Notes under the pieces: model-generated
Told to the model about the DNA's origin: nothing
The model's database searches: none
What the model saw: the letters and a program-made list of their open reading frames with translations, nothing else
Program-made: the position numbers and the translations under genes
Origin: CAYQUC01 sp964420605
GTDB lineage: Bacteria; Pseudomonadota; Gammaproteobacteria; UBA6429; Thiohalophilaceae
Reading direction: 5' to 3'
DNA length: 64,000 nucleotides
NCBI GenBank assembly: GCA_964420605.1
Contig: CAYQUC010000001.1
Coordinates: forward strand, 1-64,000
Shown here: piece after piece, positions 8,493 to 17,367 of the stretch
How the letters are laid out: each line of letters begins with the position of its first letter
Position numbering within the stretch: the first letter of the stretch is position 1

Positions 8493-9812
8493 CTATTTTC
8501 TATTCGTTATCTTCATTAAAATCGGATTTTTTGTACGCAAGTTTACATCAGGTTCAAGTTCAATTTCTTTATCAGAAATATACTCTAGTCGAAATGATCG
8601 CGCCATTAGTCCTATATGGACTTGCATTTCTATGGTTGCAAAGAAATCACCAATACACCGTCTTGGGCCTGCTGAGAATGGGATATAGGCATTCTTGTGT
8701 TGTTCTTTTACTGCTGTTTCGGCGAATCGTTCCGGATCAAAGACTTCAGGATCAGGCCAGTAATTGGGATGCCGGTGTAAAAAATACGGTGCTATAAAAA
8801 TATCGGTACCTGCTGGTACGAAGTATTGTCCAAAATAATCGTCATTGATTGCTTTACGGCTATACATCCATACAGGAGGATAATATCGTAAAGCCTCGTC
8901 GACGACTTGTTTGATGTAGGGCAGTTTATCTAAATGTTCAAATTCAGGATAAATTCCTTGCTCAACATTGGCATCAACTTCCTGATGAATTTTTCTTTCA
9001 ACTTCGGGATGTTGTGATATAAAGTACCAAGTCCAGTTTAAGGTAATTGCACTGGTTTCGTGACCGGCAATGATCAAGGTCATGAGTTCATCTAACAACT
9101 CTTTGTCAGTCATGGCTTGATCAGTTTCTTTATCACGTGAGTCCATAAACATGGCAAGGAAATCAATTCGTTTTGGTTGTTGTTCGCGGCGAAAGTGTAT
9201 TATTTTTAATAATAGTTTGGAAACTTCTCGAAATTTTATGACTACTTTTAAATCTCGAGTAAAGTCGTCAGTTAAAAAATTAAAGGGGTTACCGTTTTGT
9301 TCTTTTATTAGAGTATCGAGATCATCTGATAAGATAGAGCGTAGTACAATTTCTAATGATAATTCACTGGTAATCTGTGTTATATCAATAATTTGATTGG
9401 CATTGGCTTTATCAGTCCAGCTTTTAAATAATGTTTGATTGGTTTGCTGGATTTGATGTGTTAATTTTGCAATGACTTTGCGTGTAAATGCGGGTTGCAT
9501 CATCCGCCGTTGGCGTTTCCAAAATGGTCCATCGCTGACAATAATGCCATTGCCCAATAACATTTTGACACGACTAAAACCGATGCCTTTATTATAGTTT
9601 TGGTAATTTTTTACTAAAATATGTTTCAGGTAATCTGGATTGTTAACCAGATAACTGTCATTGGCACGTGTAATGGATTGAATTCGACAAATATCGGGGT
9701 AATCCGACATTAGTGACTTCACAAATTCAAAAGATTCTTGGGTAGTATTGAGATCGTGTTTCTCGTTTGGGCCCGGTGGTAGAATGTTGGTTTGGTTGCT
9801 TTTAGTGGTCAT
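8493..9812 (-). CDS. Cytochrome P450
   Basis: 439 residues, with no N-terminal membrane anchor but a proline-rich LPPGPN start. The haem-binding loop is FSAGPRRCIGDF with the proximal cysteine at 386. The I-helix oxygen-activation motif is AGHETSA, the K-helix ExxR is EALRYYPPVW, and FDPERF follows. It is therefore a complete soluble-type monooxygenase of the AGxET class, not a peroxygenase of the CYP152 type. It precedes the acyl-AMP ligase/carrier gene by 10 bp, so a carrier-bound fatty acyl chain is the natural guess for the substrate; this is inference. No ferredoxin or reductase partner lies in the window. Confidence 0.92.
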   Translation of the reverse strand: MTTKSNQTNILPPGPNEKHDLNTTQESFEFVKSLMSDYPDICRIQSITRANDSYLVNNPDYLKHILVKNYQNYNKGIGFSRVKMLLGNGIIVSDGPFWKRQRRMMQPAFTRKVIAKLTHQIQQTNQTLFKSWTDKANANQIIDITQITSELSLEIVLRSILSDDLDTLIKEQNGNPFNFLTDDFTRDLKVVIKFREVSKLLLKIIHFRREQQPKRIDFLAMFMDSRDKETDQAMTDKELLDELMTLIIAGHETSAITLNWTWYFISQHPEVERKIHQEVDANVEQGIYPEFEHLDKLPYIKQVVDEALRYYPPVWMYSRKAINDDYFGQYFVPAGTDIFIAPYFLHRHPNYWPDPEVFDPERFAETAVKEQHKNAYIPFSAGPRRCIGDFFATIEMQVHIGLMARSFRLEYISDKEIELEPDVNLRTKNPILMKITNRK

Positions 9813-10020
9813 TTTATGTAATTTAAATGTTTGATTTATATAAATATTTAGCTTAAAGCCCGTTATTTAAAAATAGTGGTACTATATATTAGATCCAAGC
9901 GCGAGAGAATGGGATCAATTCAATTATCCTATGAATATTAATGGTAATAATTAATATAAATCAATAAAATAGCAATTGATTGAAAATTATGACAAATAAT
10001 AATGAGTATGAGATTGTATC

Positions 10021-10704
10021 ATGGCACGTAAATTAAGCTGGAAACGTAATTTAAGTTATAAATTGTTGCAACCGATGGTAAATGGCTTGTTACACTTTTT
10101 GTGGAAGAGCTGTCGAGTTAAAATTGTAGGGCTAGAGTACGGAGATAGTGTAATTAATTCCGGTAAACCGGCAATCTTATGCTATTGGCATCAACAACAT
10201 GTTTTTGGTGCTTATTATGCTTTAACACTAAAGGATAAAGGACTGAAGCTGGGTTTTTTAATCAGCCCGTCGGTCGACGGTGAAGTACCTGCACGCATTG
10301 TGACATCTTGGGGCGCTCATGCTGTTCGTGGCTCGAGTAATCGAACTGGCGCGCGCGCAATGCGCGATCTGTATAACGTCATAGGTAAAGATGGAATTTC
10401 TCCAGTCAATACCTCGGACGGTCCTACGGGGCCGGCTTTTAAATTTAAACCTGGTGCAGTATTGTTAGCACAACTGACTCAGGTACCAATGCTGCCAATA
10501 GCATTTGCAGCAAGTTCTTTTTGGCAATTAAAATCATGGGATAAATTTATCATTCCAAAACCTTTTTCAAACGTTGTAATAACCGTTGGTCCGCCGTGCA
10601 ATGTCAATAAACAAGCAACACTTGAGCAGCAGGCGAGTATCGCAAAACACATGGAATCAACCTTAAACACTTTGATTGAATCCGCCAAGAATAATTTAAA
10701 ATAA
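10021..10704 (+). CDS. DUF374 lysophospholipid acyltransferase-like protein
   Basis: 227 residues. The DUF374 pattern is clear: a basic N-terminal amphipathic helix, AILCYWHQQHVFGAYYA around residue 55 (a WHxxxxF variant of the acyltransferase HX4D region), FLISPSVDGE, RGSSNRTGARA and NTSDGPTGPAFKFKPG. The family is related to LpxL/PlsC acyltransferases and is thought to acylate lipid A precursors or phospholipids at the inner membrane. It ends 5 bp before folP, so it is probably cotranscribed with folP. Whether it works with the neighbouring fatty acid activation genes is unknown. Confidence 0.8.
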   Translation: MARKLSWKRNLSYKLLQPMVNGLLHFLWKSCRVKIVGLEYGDSVINSGKPAILCYWHQQHVFGAYYALTLKDKGLKLGFLISPSVDGEVPARIVTSWGAHAVRGSSNRTGARAMRDLYNVIGKDGISPVNTSDGPTGPAFKFKPGAVLLAQLTQVPMLPIAFAASSFWQLKSWDKFIIPKPFSNVVITVGPPCNVNKQATLEQQASIAKHMESTLNTLIESAKNNLK

Positions 10705-10709
10705 GCGAC

Positions 10710-11522
10710 ATGTTTCGACATATCTCAAATAATCTTAGCGTTATGGGTGTTTTAAATATCACCCCAGATTCATTTTCTGACGGTGGCAAATACACCAAGC
10801 TCGATGCAGCATTACGGCAAGCTCTTGCAATGGTCGAACAAGGAGCTAATTTTATAGACATCGGCGGTGAGTCGACTCGTCCGGGAGCAACATCAGTATC
10901 TGTTAGTGACGAGCTGGATCGCGTTATCCCTATTATTGAAAAACTGAAACAAAATTCCGATGTTATTATTTCTATTGATACCAATAAACCGGAAGTTATG
11001 GCGCAGGCGGTAAATGCTGGAGCAGGTTTGATAAATGATGTTAATGCATTACAAGCTGAGTCAGCAATTGCGGTTGTGAAAAAACTCAATGTTCCGGTTT
11101 GTTTGATGCACATGCAGGGTAGGCCAAACTCAATGCAAGATGCACCTCAGTACTCGGATGTGGTGACTGATATAAAATCATTCTTACAAAGTCGCGTTGA
11201 CGCTTGTATGGCCGCTGGTATAAATAAAAGTAATCTTATTATTGATCCGGGTTTTGGATTTGGTAAAACGGTTAATGATAATTTAGTTTTATTGAATCGG
11301 CTTAATGAATTTAAAAGATTAGAGTTGCCAATCTTAGTTGGTTTGTCTCGAAAGTCCATGCTTGCCAGTATTATTGAGCGAGATGTTGAGCATCGACTTG
11401 CAGGAAGTTTAACCCTGGCAACATTGGCACTATTGAACGGAGCATCTATAGTTAGAGTACACGATGTAGCGCAAACATTGGATGTTTTAAAGGTTTTAAG
11501 CGCTACTCAAGCTGTAAAATAA
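10710..11522 (+). CDS. folP: Dihydropteroate synthase
   Basis: 270 residues. Signature motifs are LNITPDSFSDGGKY near the N-terminus and DIGGESTRPGA, with LIIDPGFGFGKT and VGLSRKSML further on. The enzyme condenses p-aminobenzoate with dihydropterin pyrophosphate in folate synthesis and is the sulfonamide target. It starts 5 bp after the DUF374 gene and is followed 122 bp later by glmM; the ftsH-folP-glmM order is standard apart from the inserted block upstream. Confidence 0.97.
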   Translation: MFRHISNNLSVMGVLNITPDSFSDGGKYTKLDAALRQALAMVEQGANFIDIGGESTRPGATSVSVSDELDRVIPIIEKLKQNSDVIISIDTNKPEVMAQAVNAGAGLINDVNALQAESAIAVVKKLNVPVCLMHMQGRPNSMQDAPQYSDVVTDIKSFLQSRVDACMAAGINKSNLIIDPGFGFGKTVNDNLVLLNRLNEFKRLELPILVGLSRKSMLASIIERDVEHRLAGSLTLATLALLNGASIVRVHDVAQTLDVLKVLSATQAVK

Positions 11523-11644
11523 ATTTGCAATAAAGCAATAAAAATTAATAATATATTGCCACACTAGTTTTATTTAGCAATTTATAGTGAATAGCTGGTT
11601 TTTTAGTTTGGCAACAAACTTAAGATAAGTAGGTTAAGACTTTT

Positions 11645-12982
11645 ATGAAAAAGAAATATTTTGGTACAGACGGTATTCGTGGTCATGTCGGCAAACATCC
11701 AATCACCCCGGATTTTATGTTGAAACTGGGCTGGGCAGTGGGTAGGGTCTTAGCAAATGTCAAAGATGCAAAAGTATTAATTGGTAAAGACACTCGAATT
11801 TCAGGTTATATGTTTGAGTCGGCTCTTGAGGCTGGTTTATCGAGCGCTGGAGTTGATATTCATTTAGTTGGTCCAATGCCAACTCCTGGCATTGCATATT
11901 TAACACGAACTTTGTCCGCTCATGGCGGAATCGTTATAAGTGCGTCACATAATCCTTATGACGATAATGGTATTAAATTCTTTACGAGTGAAGGCACAAA
12001 ATTAGATGATTCTGTTGAATTGGCTATTGAGGCTGAATTGGAGAAGACCCTTGAAACCAATGATTCAGTGCATTTGGGAAAAGCAATACGAATTGAAGAT
12101 GCGGCAGGTCGTTATATAGAATTTTGTAAATCGACTTATCATGGTAAGAAAAAACTTAATGACTTAAAAATTGTAGTTGATTGCGCTAATGGCGCGACTT
12201 ATCACATTGCACCACATGTATTACGGGAATTAGGCGCTGAGGTGATTTCGATAGGAAATGAGCCTGATGGTTTAAATATTAATTTAGATTGTGGTGCGAC
12301 CAGTACTGCACAGTTACAAACCAGTGTTAAAGCACATCACGCTGATCTTGGGATTGCACTCGATGGTGATGGTGATCGTTTGATTATGGTTGATCGCTAC
12401 GGTAACCAGGTTGATGGTGATGAAATTCTGTATGTTATTGCGCTGGATCGTCAGCAACAAGGAAACTTGGTTGGCGGAGTGGTTGGCACATCCATGAGTA
12501 ATTTAGGTTTGGAACATGCACTTAACAAACTTAATATTGACTTTAAACGAGCCGATGTTGGCGATCGTTATGTTTTGGAAATGTTACATCAAAATAACTG
12601 GACCTTAGGTGGCGAATCTTCGGGTCATATTATCTGTTTAGATCAAACCACCACGGGAGACGGCATTATATCCGCTTTACAAGTTCTTAGCGCGATGGTG
12701 AATAGTCAAAAAGATTTACATGAATTACTTGAGGGAATGCAAAAGTACCCGCAACACATGATTAATGTTCGTCTTAAAGAGCGGTTTAATCCGGACGAGT
12801 CTGAAACAATACAAGTTGCAGTGAAACAGGCTGAAGTTGAATTGCAGGATACCGGTCGTGTCTTGCTTCGACCTTCAGGAACTGAGCCTTTGATACGTGT
12901 TATGGTTGAAGGACAAGATAATAACAAAGTGCTGCATTTAGCTAAAAAGCTCGCTGATGTGGTCAGCTCGGCACTAAATTAA
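11645..12982 (+). CDS. glmM: Phosphoglucosamine mutase
   Basis: 445 residues, full length. KKYFGTDGIRG opens the protein; ISASHNP places the phosphorylated catalytic serine at residue 101; DGDGDRLIMVD is the metal-binding loop; GGESSGHII is the sugar-binding loop; RPSGTEPLIRVMVEG is the phosphate-binding end. It converts glucosamine-6-phosphate to glucosamine-1-phosphate for peptidoglycan and lipopolysaccharide precursors. It lies between folP and tpiA. Confidence 0.97.
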   Translation: MKKKYFGTDGIRGHVGKHPITPDFMLKLGWAVGRVLANVKDAKVLIGKDTRISGYMFESALEAGLSSAGVDIHLVGPMPTPGIAYLTRTLSAHGGIVISASHNPYDDNGIKFFTSEGTKLDDSVELAIEAELEKTLETNDSVHLGKAIRIEDAAGRYIEFCKSTYHGKKKLNDLKIVVDCANGATYHIAPHVLRELGAEVISIGNEPDGLNINLDCGATSTAQLQTSVKAHHADLGIALDGDGDRLIMVDRYGNQVDGDEILYVIALDRQQQGNLVGGVVGTSMSNLGLEHALNKLNIDFKRADVGDRYVLEMLHQNNWTLGGESSGHIICLDQTTTGDGIISALQVLSAMVNSQKDLHELLEGMQKYPQHMINVRLKERFNPDESETIQVAVKQAEVELQDTGRVLLRPSGTEPLIRVMVEGQDNNKVLHLAKKLADVVSSALN

Positions 12983-13199
12983 TTCTGTGTCCCAGCCCTA
13001 GATTTTACTTTAAGTTTATTCACGGATGAATTATCTTAATTAACAATTGGTTAACTAGCTTTTCTCGAAATCACATTAGTCTTTCAGTTTCATAATAAAT
13101 TCATCAATATTACATAGGTCATTGATTTTTTTGTCTTTGGCGGTTACTATTTCGCGCTTAATTTTGTTTATCTACATCAGTCATTAAACAGGTATAAAT

Positions 13200-13952
13200 A
13201 TGCGCACAACCCTAGTAGCCGGTAATTGGAAAATGAATGGAACACGCGATAGCATCAAGGTGCTACTCGATGGTATTACAGCAGGAATGGCCGATGTGCA
13301 ATGTCAGGTTGCAGTGTGTGCTCCAGCAATTTATATCTCTGATGTTAAGTCACAGTTAGAGGGCACTAAAATTGCGCTTGGTGCTGAGGATGTCAACGAA
13401 AATGAGAAAGGTGCTTTTACAGGTGAAATTTCTACCTCAATGTTGAAGGATTTTTCAGTTGATTATGTAATAATTGGGCACTCAGAGCGTCGTGCGATTT
13501 ATAATGAAAGTGATGAATTAGTAGCCAAAAAATTTGCTGCGACACGCGCTGCAGGCATGACACCCATATTATGTGTAGGTGAATTGCTTGAGGAACGTGA
13601 GTCAGGTATAACAGAACAAGTTGTTGCACGACAGCTTAAAGCCGTCATTGATTTAGAAGGAATTGCCGCTATTGCTGATTGTGTTATTGCTTATGAACCT
13701 GTGTGGGCTATTGGTACAGGCAAAACAGCCTCTCCTGAGCAAGCTCAAGCTGTTCATGCTTTTATTCGCGGTTTGCTTGCAGAGCAAGATAAAGCTATCG
13801 CTGAGAAAGTACAAATTCTTTATGGTGGTAGTGTCAAAGGCAGTAATGCTACTGAACTGTTTGCGATGGACGATATTGATGGTGGTTTGATTGGCGGCGC
13901 ATCATTGCTTACTGATGACTTTTTAGCAATTTGTCGAGCAGGTAAAGCGTAA
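13200..13952 (+). CDS. tpiA: Triosephosphate isomerase
   Basis: 250 residues. VAGNWKMNG holds the catalytic lysine, VIIGHSERR the catalytic histidine, AYEPVWAIGTGKTA the catalytic glutamate and flexible loop 6, and LYGGSVKGSN the phosphate-binding end. It interconverts dihydroxyacetone phosphate and glyceraldehyde-3-phosphate in glycolysis and, in an autotroph, the Calvin cycle. The 217-bp region upstream holds a TTAAC/GTTAA inverted repeat near 13040 but no promoter I would defend. secG follows after 48 bp. Confidence 0.97.
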   Translation: MRTTLVAGNWKMNGTRDSIKVLLDGITAGMADVQCQVAVCAPAIYISDVKSQLEGTKIALGAEDVNENEKGAFTGEISTSMLKDFSVDYVIIGHSERRAIYNESDELVAKKFAATRAAGMTPILCVGELLEERESGITEQVVARQLKAVIDLEGIAAIADCVIAYEPVWAIGTGKTASPEQAQAVHAFIRGLLAEQDKAIAEKVQILYGGSVKGSNATELFAMDDIDGGLIGGASLLTDDFLAICRAGKA

Positions 13953-14000
13953 AAACCTTATTTTATTTATTAATTTGTTTATAACGGATATAAAAATTCC

Positions 14001-14462
14001 ATGTTACATAACGTAATCTTAATCATTCATGTTCTACTTTCAATTAGTTTAGTGGGCTTGGTTCTCATTCAACAAGGTAAAGGTGCCGATATGGGCGCTG
14101 CATTTGGTAGTGGGGCCTCAAATACTGTTTTTGGTAGCCAAGGTTCTGCATCATTTATAACTCGCGCTACCGGGATTGTTGCTGCACTATTTTTTGCTAC
14201 TAGTTTGAGTCTTGCTTTTTTAGTGACCTCAAACACTTCTGGTCCTATTAGTGCTACAGATTCTCTACCCGATACTCAACAAAAAATTGAGATTCAAACA
14301 CCTAAATCAGACACATTAATACCGGGCGCTGTTCCCTCAAGCACTGATAATGATAGTTCAGCAGTAACCACACCGAGTAGTGATACTATTCCTCAGGATG
14401 CTGATGTAAAAGCGACAACCATTGATACAACGAAGGAACAAACTGCCCCCGCCCCAAATTAG
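14001..14462 (+). CDS. secG: Protein translocase subunit SecG
   Basis: 153 residues. Two membrane helices (about 3-22 and 55-76) are separated by a cytoplasmic loop with QQGKGADMGAAFGSGASNTVFGS, the SecG signature. A Ser/Thr/Asp-rich low-complexity tail of about 70 residues follows. SecG assists SecYE in protein export. The tRNA-Leu gene starts 11 bp after its stop, the same secG-leuU arrangement as in E. coli, so the tRNA is probably processed from the same transcript. Confidence 0.95.
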   Translation: MLHNVILIIHVLLSISLVGLVLIQQGKGADMGAAFGSGASNTVFGSQGSASFITRATGIVAALFFATSLSLAFLVTSNTSGPISATDSLPDTQQKIEIQTPKSDTLIPGAVPSSTDNDSSAVTTPSSDTIPQDADVKATTIDTTKEQTAPAPN

Positions 14463-14473
14463 GGTACCTTAAA

Positions 14474-14558
14474 GCCGAAGTGGTGAAATTGGTAGACACG
14501 CTACCTTGAGGGGGTAGTAGCGCAAGCTGTGCTGGTTCGAGTCCAGTCTTCGGCACCA
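14474..14558 (+). tRNA. leuU: tRNA-Leu (anticodon GAG)
   Basis: An 85-nt cloverleaf including the encoded CCA. The acceptor stem is GCCGAAG paired with CTTCGGC, followed by discriminator A and CCA. The anticodon stem CTACC/GGTAG closes a TTGAGGG loop with anticodon GAG at 14508-14510. A long variable arm (GCGCAAGCTGTGC region) marks it as class II, and the T loop is GGTTCGAGTCC. It reads CUU and CUC leucine codons. Confidence 0.96.
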
Positions 14559-14624
14559 TATAATTTTATAAGTATTGGTTAATAATTTGATTAATACCAA
14601 AATCATTTATCCAGAATAATAAAG

Positions 14625-14657
14625 AAAAAGCCTGTTATATTTTAACAGGCTTTTTTT
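14625..14657. terminator. Rho-independent terminator after secG/tRNA-Leu
   Basis: AGCCTGTTA (14629-14637) pairs with TAACAGGCT (14643-14651) around a 5-nt loop, with an A run before and a T run of seven after. The symmetry means it can also end the convergent small-protein gene if the assembly gap that follows is not real. Confidence 0.88.
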
Positions 14658-14855
14658 ATGTGTTATTTAAACTGTTATTTTTACTATTTTTACTATTTTT
14701 NNNNNNNNNNNNNNNNNNNNNNNNNNNNNNNNNNNNNNNNNNNNNNNNNNNNNNNNNNNNNNNNNNNNNNNNNNNNNNNNNNNNNNNNNNNNNNNNNNNN
14801 CAGGCTTTTTTTATGTGTTATTTAAACTGTTATTTTTACTATTTTTACTATTTTT
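14646..14855. repeat. 55-bp exact direct repeat flanking the assembly gap
   Basis: Bases 14646-14700 are identical to 14801-14855, and the 100 Ns lie exactly between the two copies. The repeat includes the right arm of the terminator and a 9-bp tandem unit (TTTTTACTA). Identical contig ends of this length are expected when a de Bruijn assembler's contigs overlap by k and a scaffolder inserts Ns instead of merging them. Confidence 0.85.
14701..14800. other. Assembly gap (100 Ns)
   Basis: Exactly 100 unknown bases, a conventional placeholder length rather than a measured gap. The same 55 bp borders it on both sides, so the real sequence may have no gap here at all. Confidence 0.95.
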
Positions 14856-15120
14856 GCGCATTCTTTCCAGTTTTACCGATACCATTTTCAGTCATTTTTT
14901 TTATTGCTTCATCGATGTCCTTGTCGGATATCGCCATACATTGTTCTTTGGTTATAGTCGGTTTATTTTTCATGTCCTGAGATTTTTGCATTAATTGCTC
15001 AAGTGCTTGAATGGCGTAATCACATAACTGTTCTTTTGACATTGGTTTTTTTGGAGCAGCCGCATAAGCAGCATTACTCAACAAGAATGCAGATAGGATA
15101 ATAAATATAAATCTATTCAT
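14848..15120 (-). CDS. Small exported protein of unknown function
   Basis: 90 residues. A signal peptide is clear (FIFIILSAFLLSNAAYA, cleavage expected near residue 20), leaving a mature protein of about 70 lysine-rich residues with two cysteines (about 33 and 61) that could form a disulfide. The segment DKDIDEAIKKMTENGIG is likely helical. The stop codon lies in the second copy of the 55-bp repeat beside the gap; if the two copies are merged the gene is complete and converges on the tRNA-Leu terminator. I do not recognise the family. Confidence 0.65.
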   Translation of the reverse strand: MNRFIFIILSAFLLSNAAYAAAPKKPMSKEQLCDYAIQALEQLMQKSQDMKNKPTITKEQCMAISDKDIDEAIKKMTENGIGKTGKNAQK

Positions 15121-15232
15121 GATAGCTCCTATAGATAGAATAATTTGTTATTATGTTTTAATAGTTAACCATAGATTAAATTGAATTTATAGCTCTAAAA
15201 AGCAATTATCCGAATAGTCAGTTATTTATTGT

Positions 15233-15889
15233 ATGATTTTGTATAAACCACCAAAGAATAATGGACTTGATATCATTTATCAGGATGAGTACATCATGGT
15301 TGTTAATAAGCCCACTGGTTTATTATCTGTTCCTGGTCGAGGTACTGATAAACAAGATTGTCTTATTTCCCGAGTGAGCAAAGAAATTCCAGCTGCGCTA
15401 ATCGTGCATCGTTTGGATATGTCTACCTCAGGTATTATTGTATTAGCGTTAAATAAACAAACTCAACGACAATTGAGTGAGTTATTTGCAAAGCGAAAAA
15501 TAATAAAAAAATATACGGCGGTGGTTGATGGTATCGTTAAAACTAATGAAGGTGAAATTAATCAGCCATTGATTTGTGACTGGCCAAATAGACCAAAGCA
15601 AATAATTGATAATGTAACAGGTAAAGCATCTTGCACTCATTACCGAGTGACAGAGAAAAATATAAAAGATAATGTAACTCGAATTGATCTGTTTCCAAAA
15701 ACTGGGCGCACCCATCAACTACGTGTCCATATGCAGTTTATCGGTCATGCTATATTGGGTGATGAATTGTATGGCTCTGAAACTGTGATAAATAAATCTT
15801 CGCGCTTATTACTGCACGCTACGGCAATGGAGTTGAAACATCCTGTAACTGAATTAAAATTGGTTTTTGATAGCCCAGTTCCGTTTTAA
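15233..15889 (+). CDS. rluA: Dual-specificity rRNA/tRNA pseudouridine synthase RluA
   Basis: 218 residues, the length of E. coli RluA and too short for RluC or RluD, which carry an S4 domain. The catalytic motif is HRLDMSTSG with the nucleophilic aspartate at residue 62; CDWPNRPKQ and GRTHQLRVHM are typical of RluA itself. It is expected to modify U746 of 23S rRNA and U32 of some tRNAs. It is a single gene between a small exported protein on the other strand and ppnN. Confidence 0.92.
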   Translation: MILYKPPKNNGLDIIYQDEYIMVVNKPTGLLSVPGRGTDKQDCLISRVSKEIPAALIVHRLDMSTSGIIVLALNKQTQRQLSELFAKRKIIKKYTAVVDGIVKTNEGEINQPLICDWPNRPKQIIDNVTGKASCTHYRVTEKNIKDNVTRIDLFPKTGRTHQLRVHMQFIGHAILGDELYGSETVINKSSRLLLHATAMELKHPVTELKLVFDSPVPF

Positions 15890-15994
15890 CTAAAAAATTA
15901 TCGAGTAGTCTATTTTTATTGCGCTTTCAATAGAGATATAGTGTGTTCTATTGCTTATACTTTAACTATAAATAAAATTTGGTAAAAAAATAAT

Positions 15995-17365
15995 ATGAAA
16001 TACGAAGTTGTTGATGCACAAATTTCACCTAAAGGTCGTCTTGATATTTTATCAAAATCGGAGGTTGCTAAACTTCTCGATACCAGCCAGGGTGGTTTGT
16101 ATACCTTGTTTCGCAATTGCTCGTTAGCCGTTTTAAATTGCGGTAGCACTCTTGATAGTGGTAAAGAGTTATTGGAGCGTTATCACTCTTTTCAAATTCA
16201 AGTTATTTCGGTCGAACGTGGCATTAAATTAAAAGTGATTGGGGCACCAGCCCATGCTTTTGTTGATGGCAAAATGATTCGCGGTATTAATGAACATCTA
16301 TTCGCTATTTTGCGTGATGTGATATATGTCAGTGATAAAATAGAAAATGACTCCCTGCTTAATTTAAATAACTCTGAAGGCATTACCAATTTGGTTTTTC
16401 ATATTTTGCGTAATGCCAATATATTTAATACCAGAGAAGAGCCTAATTTTGTTGTTTGTTGGGGGGGGCATTCAATTAAACGTAAAGAATACGATTATTC
16501 AAAGAGTGTGGGTTACCAAATGGGCTTGCGGGGATTAGATATTTGTACTGGCTGTGGTCCAGGAGCTATGAAAGGTCCTATGAAAGGGGCTGCTATTGGA
16601 CATGCGAAACAACGAATTTCGGATGGCAAATATTTAGGCATTTCAGAACCTGGCATTATAGCAGCCGAATCACCAAACCCGATTGTTAATGATTTGGTTA
16701 TTTTACCTGACATTGAAAAACGTCTGGAGGCTTTTGTTCGAACCGGACATGGTATAGTAGTTTTTCCAGGTGGCGTTGGAACCGTTGAAGAAATTCTTTA
16801 TTTAATCGGAATTTTATTACATCCAAAAAACAAAAATATTCCGTTCCCGTTTATATTTACTGGACCAGAGCACTCGGTTGATTACTTCAAACAAATAGAT
16901 GAATTTATTGCCGTTACACTCGGTAGTGAAGCTCAAAAACTGTATAAGATAATAATCGATGATCCTCAACAAGTCGCTATTGAAATGAAAGCTGGTATGC
17001 AAACGGTACGAGACTTTAGACGAAGCAAGGGAGATGCATTTTATTTTAATTGGTTATTAACAATAGATGAAGAATTTCAAAATCCATTTTTAGCAACTCA
17101 TGAAAATATGAGTAATTTAGAATTACATAAAAACCAAGAAATACATTTATTGGCTGCAAATTTAAGACGAGTTTTTTCTGGAGTCGTTTCTGGAAATGTA
17201 AAAGATGAAGGTATTCGAGCGATTGAAAAACACGGTTTATTTGAAATTCGAGGGGATGTTGAAATTATGGAACCCGTGGATTTATTGTTGTCGTCCTTTG
17301 TTGAGCAGCATAGAATGAAACTACCCGGTAAAAAATACAGTCCGTGTTATCGGGTAATTAAATAA
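15995..17365 (+). CDS. ppnN: Nucleotide 5'-monophosphate nucleosidase PpnN (YgdH, LOG family)
   Basis: 456 residues, very close in length to the E. coli protein and colinear with it. The N-terminal regulatory region has LYTLFRNCSLAVLNCG; the catalytic Rossmann core has CWGGHS, CTGCGPGAM and FPGGVGTVEEILYL (the LOG motif PGGxGTxxE); the C-terminal region has GVVSGNVKDEGIRAIE. PpnN cleaves nucleoside monophosphates to base and ribose-5-phosphate and in E. coli is controlled by (p)ppGpp. A run of eight G at 16461-16468 encodes part of CWGGH. It ends just before the convergent thioredoxin-like gene. Confidence 0.93.
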   Translation: MKYEVVDAQISPKGRLDILSKSEVAKLLDTSQGGLYTLFRNCSLAVLNCGSTLDSGKELLERYHSFQIQVISVERGIKLKVIGAPAHAFVDGKMIRGINEHLFAILRDVIYVSDKIENDSLLNLNNSEGITNLVFHILRNANIFNTREEPNFVVCWGGHSIKRKEYDYSKSVGYQMGLRGLDICTGCGPGAMKGPMKGAAIGHAKQRISDGKYLGISEPGIIAAESPNPIVNDLVILPDIEKRLEAFVRTGHGIVVFPGGVGTVEEILYLIGILLHPKNKNIPFPFIFTGPEHSVDYFKQIDEFIAVTLGSEAQKLYKIIIDDPQQVAIEMKAGMQTVRDFRRSKGDAFYFNWLLTIDEEFQNPFLATHENMSNLELHKNQEIHLLAANLRRVFSGVVSGNVKDEGIRAIEKHGLFEIRGDVEIMEPVDLLLSSFVEQHRMKLPGKKYSPCYRVIK

Positions 17366-17367
17366 TG

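Noticed and set aside
10020..10040. TGGCACG at the start of the DUF374 gene, and similar at the start of truB
   Set aside because: These are ATGGCACG start-codon contexts, and no GC lies at the -12 position.
14660..14980. An apparent plus-strand reading frame that runs through the Ns
   Set aside because: Most of it is unknown bases and the flanks are two copies of the same low-complexity 55 bp; it is antisense to the small exported gene.
16461..16468. Run of eight G inside ppnN, suggestive of phase variation
   Set aside because: It encodes the conserved CWGGH motif of a housekeeping enzyme and the frame is intact; no other sign of phase variation.
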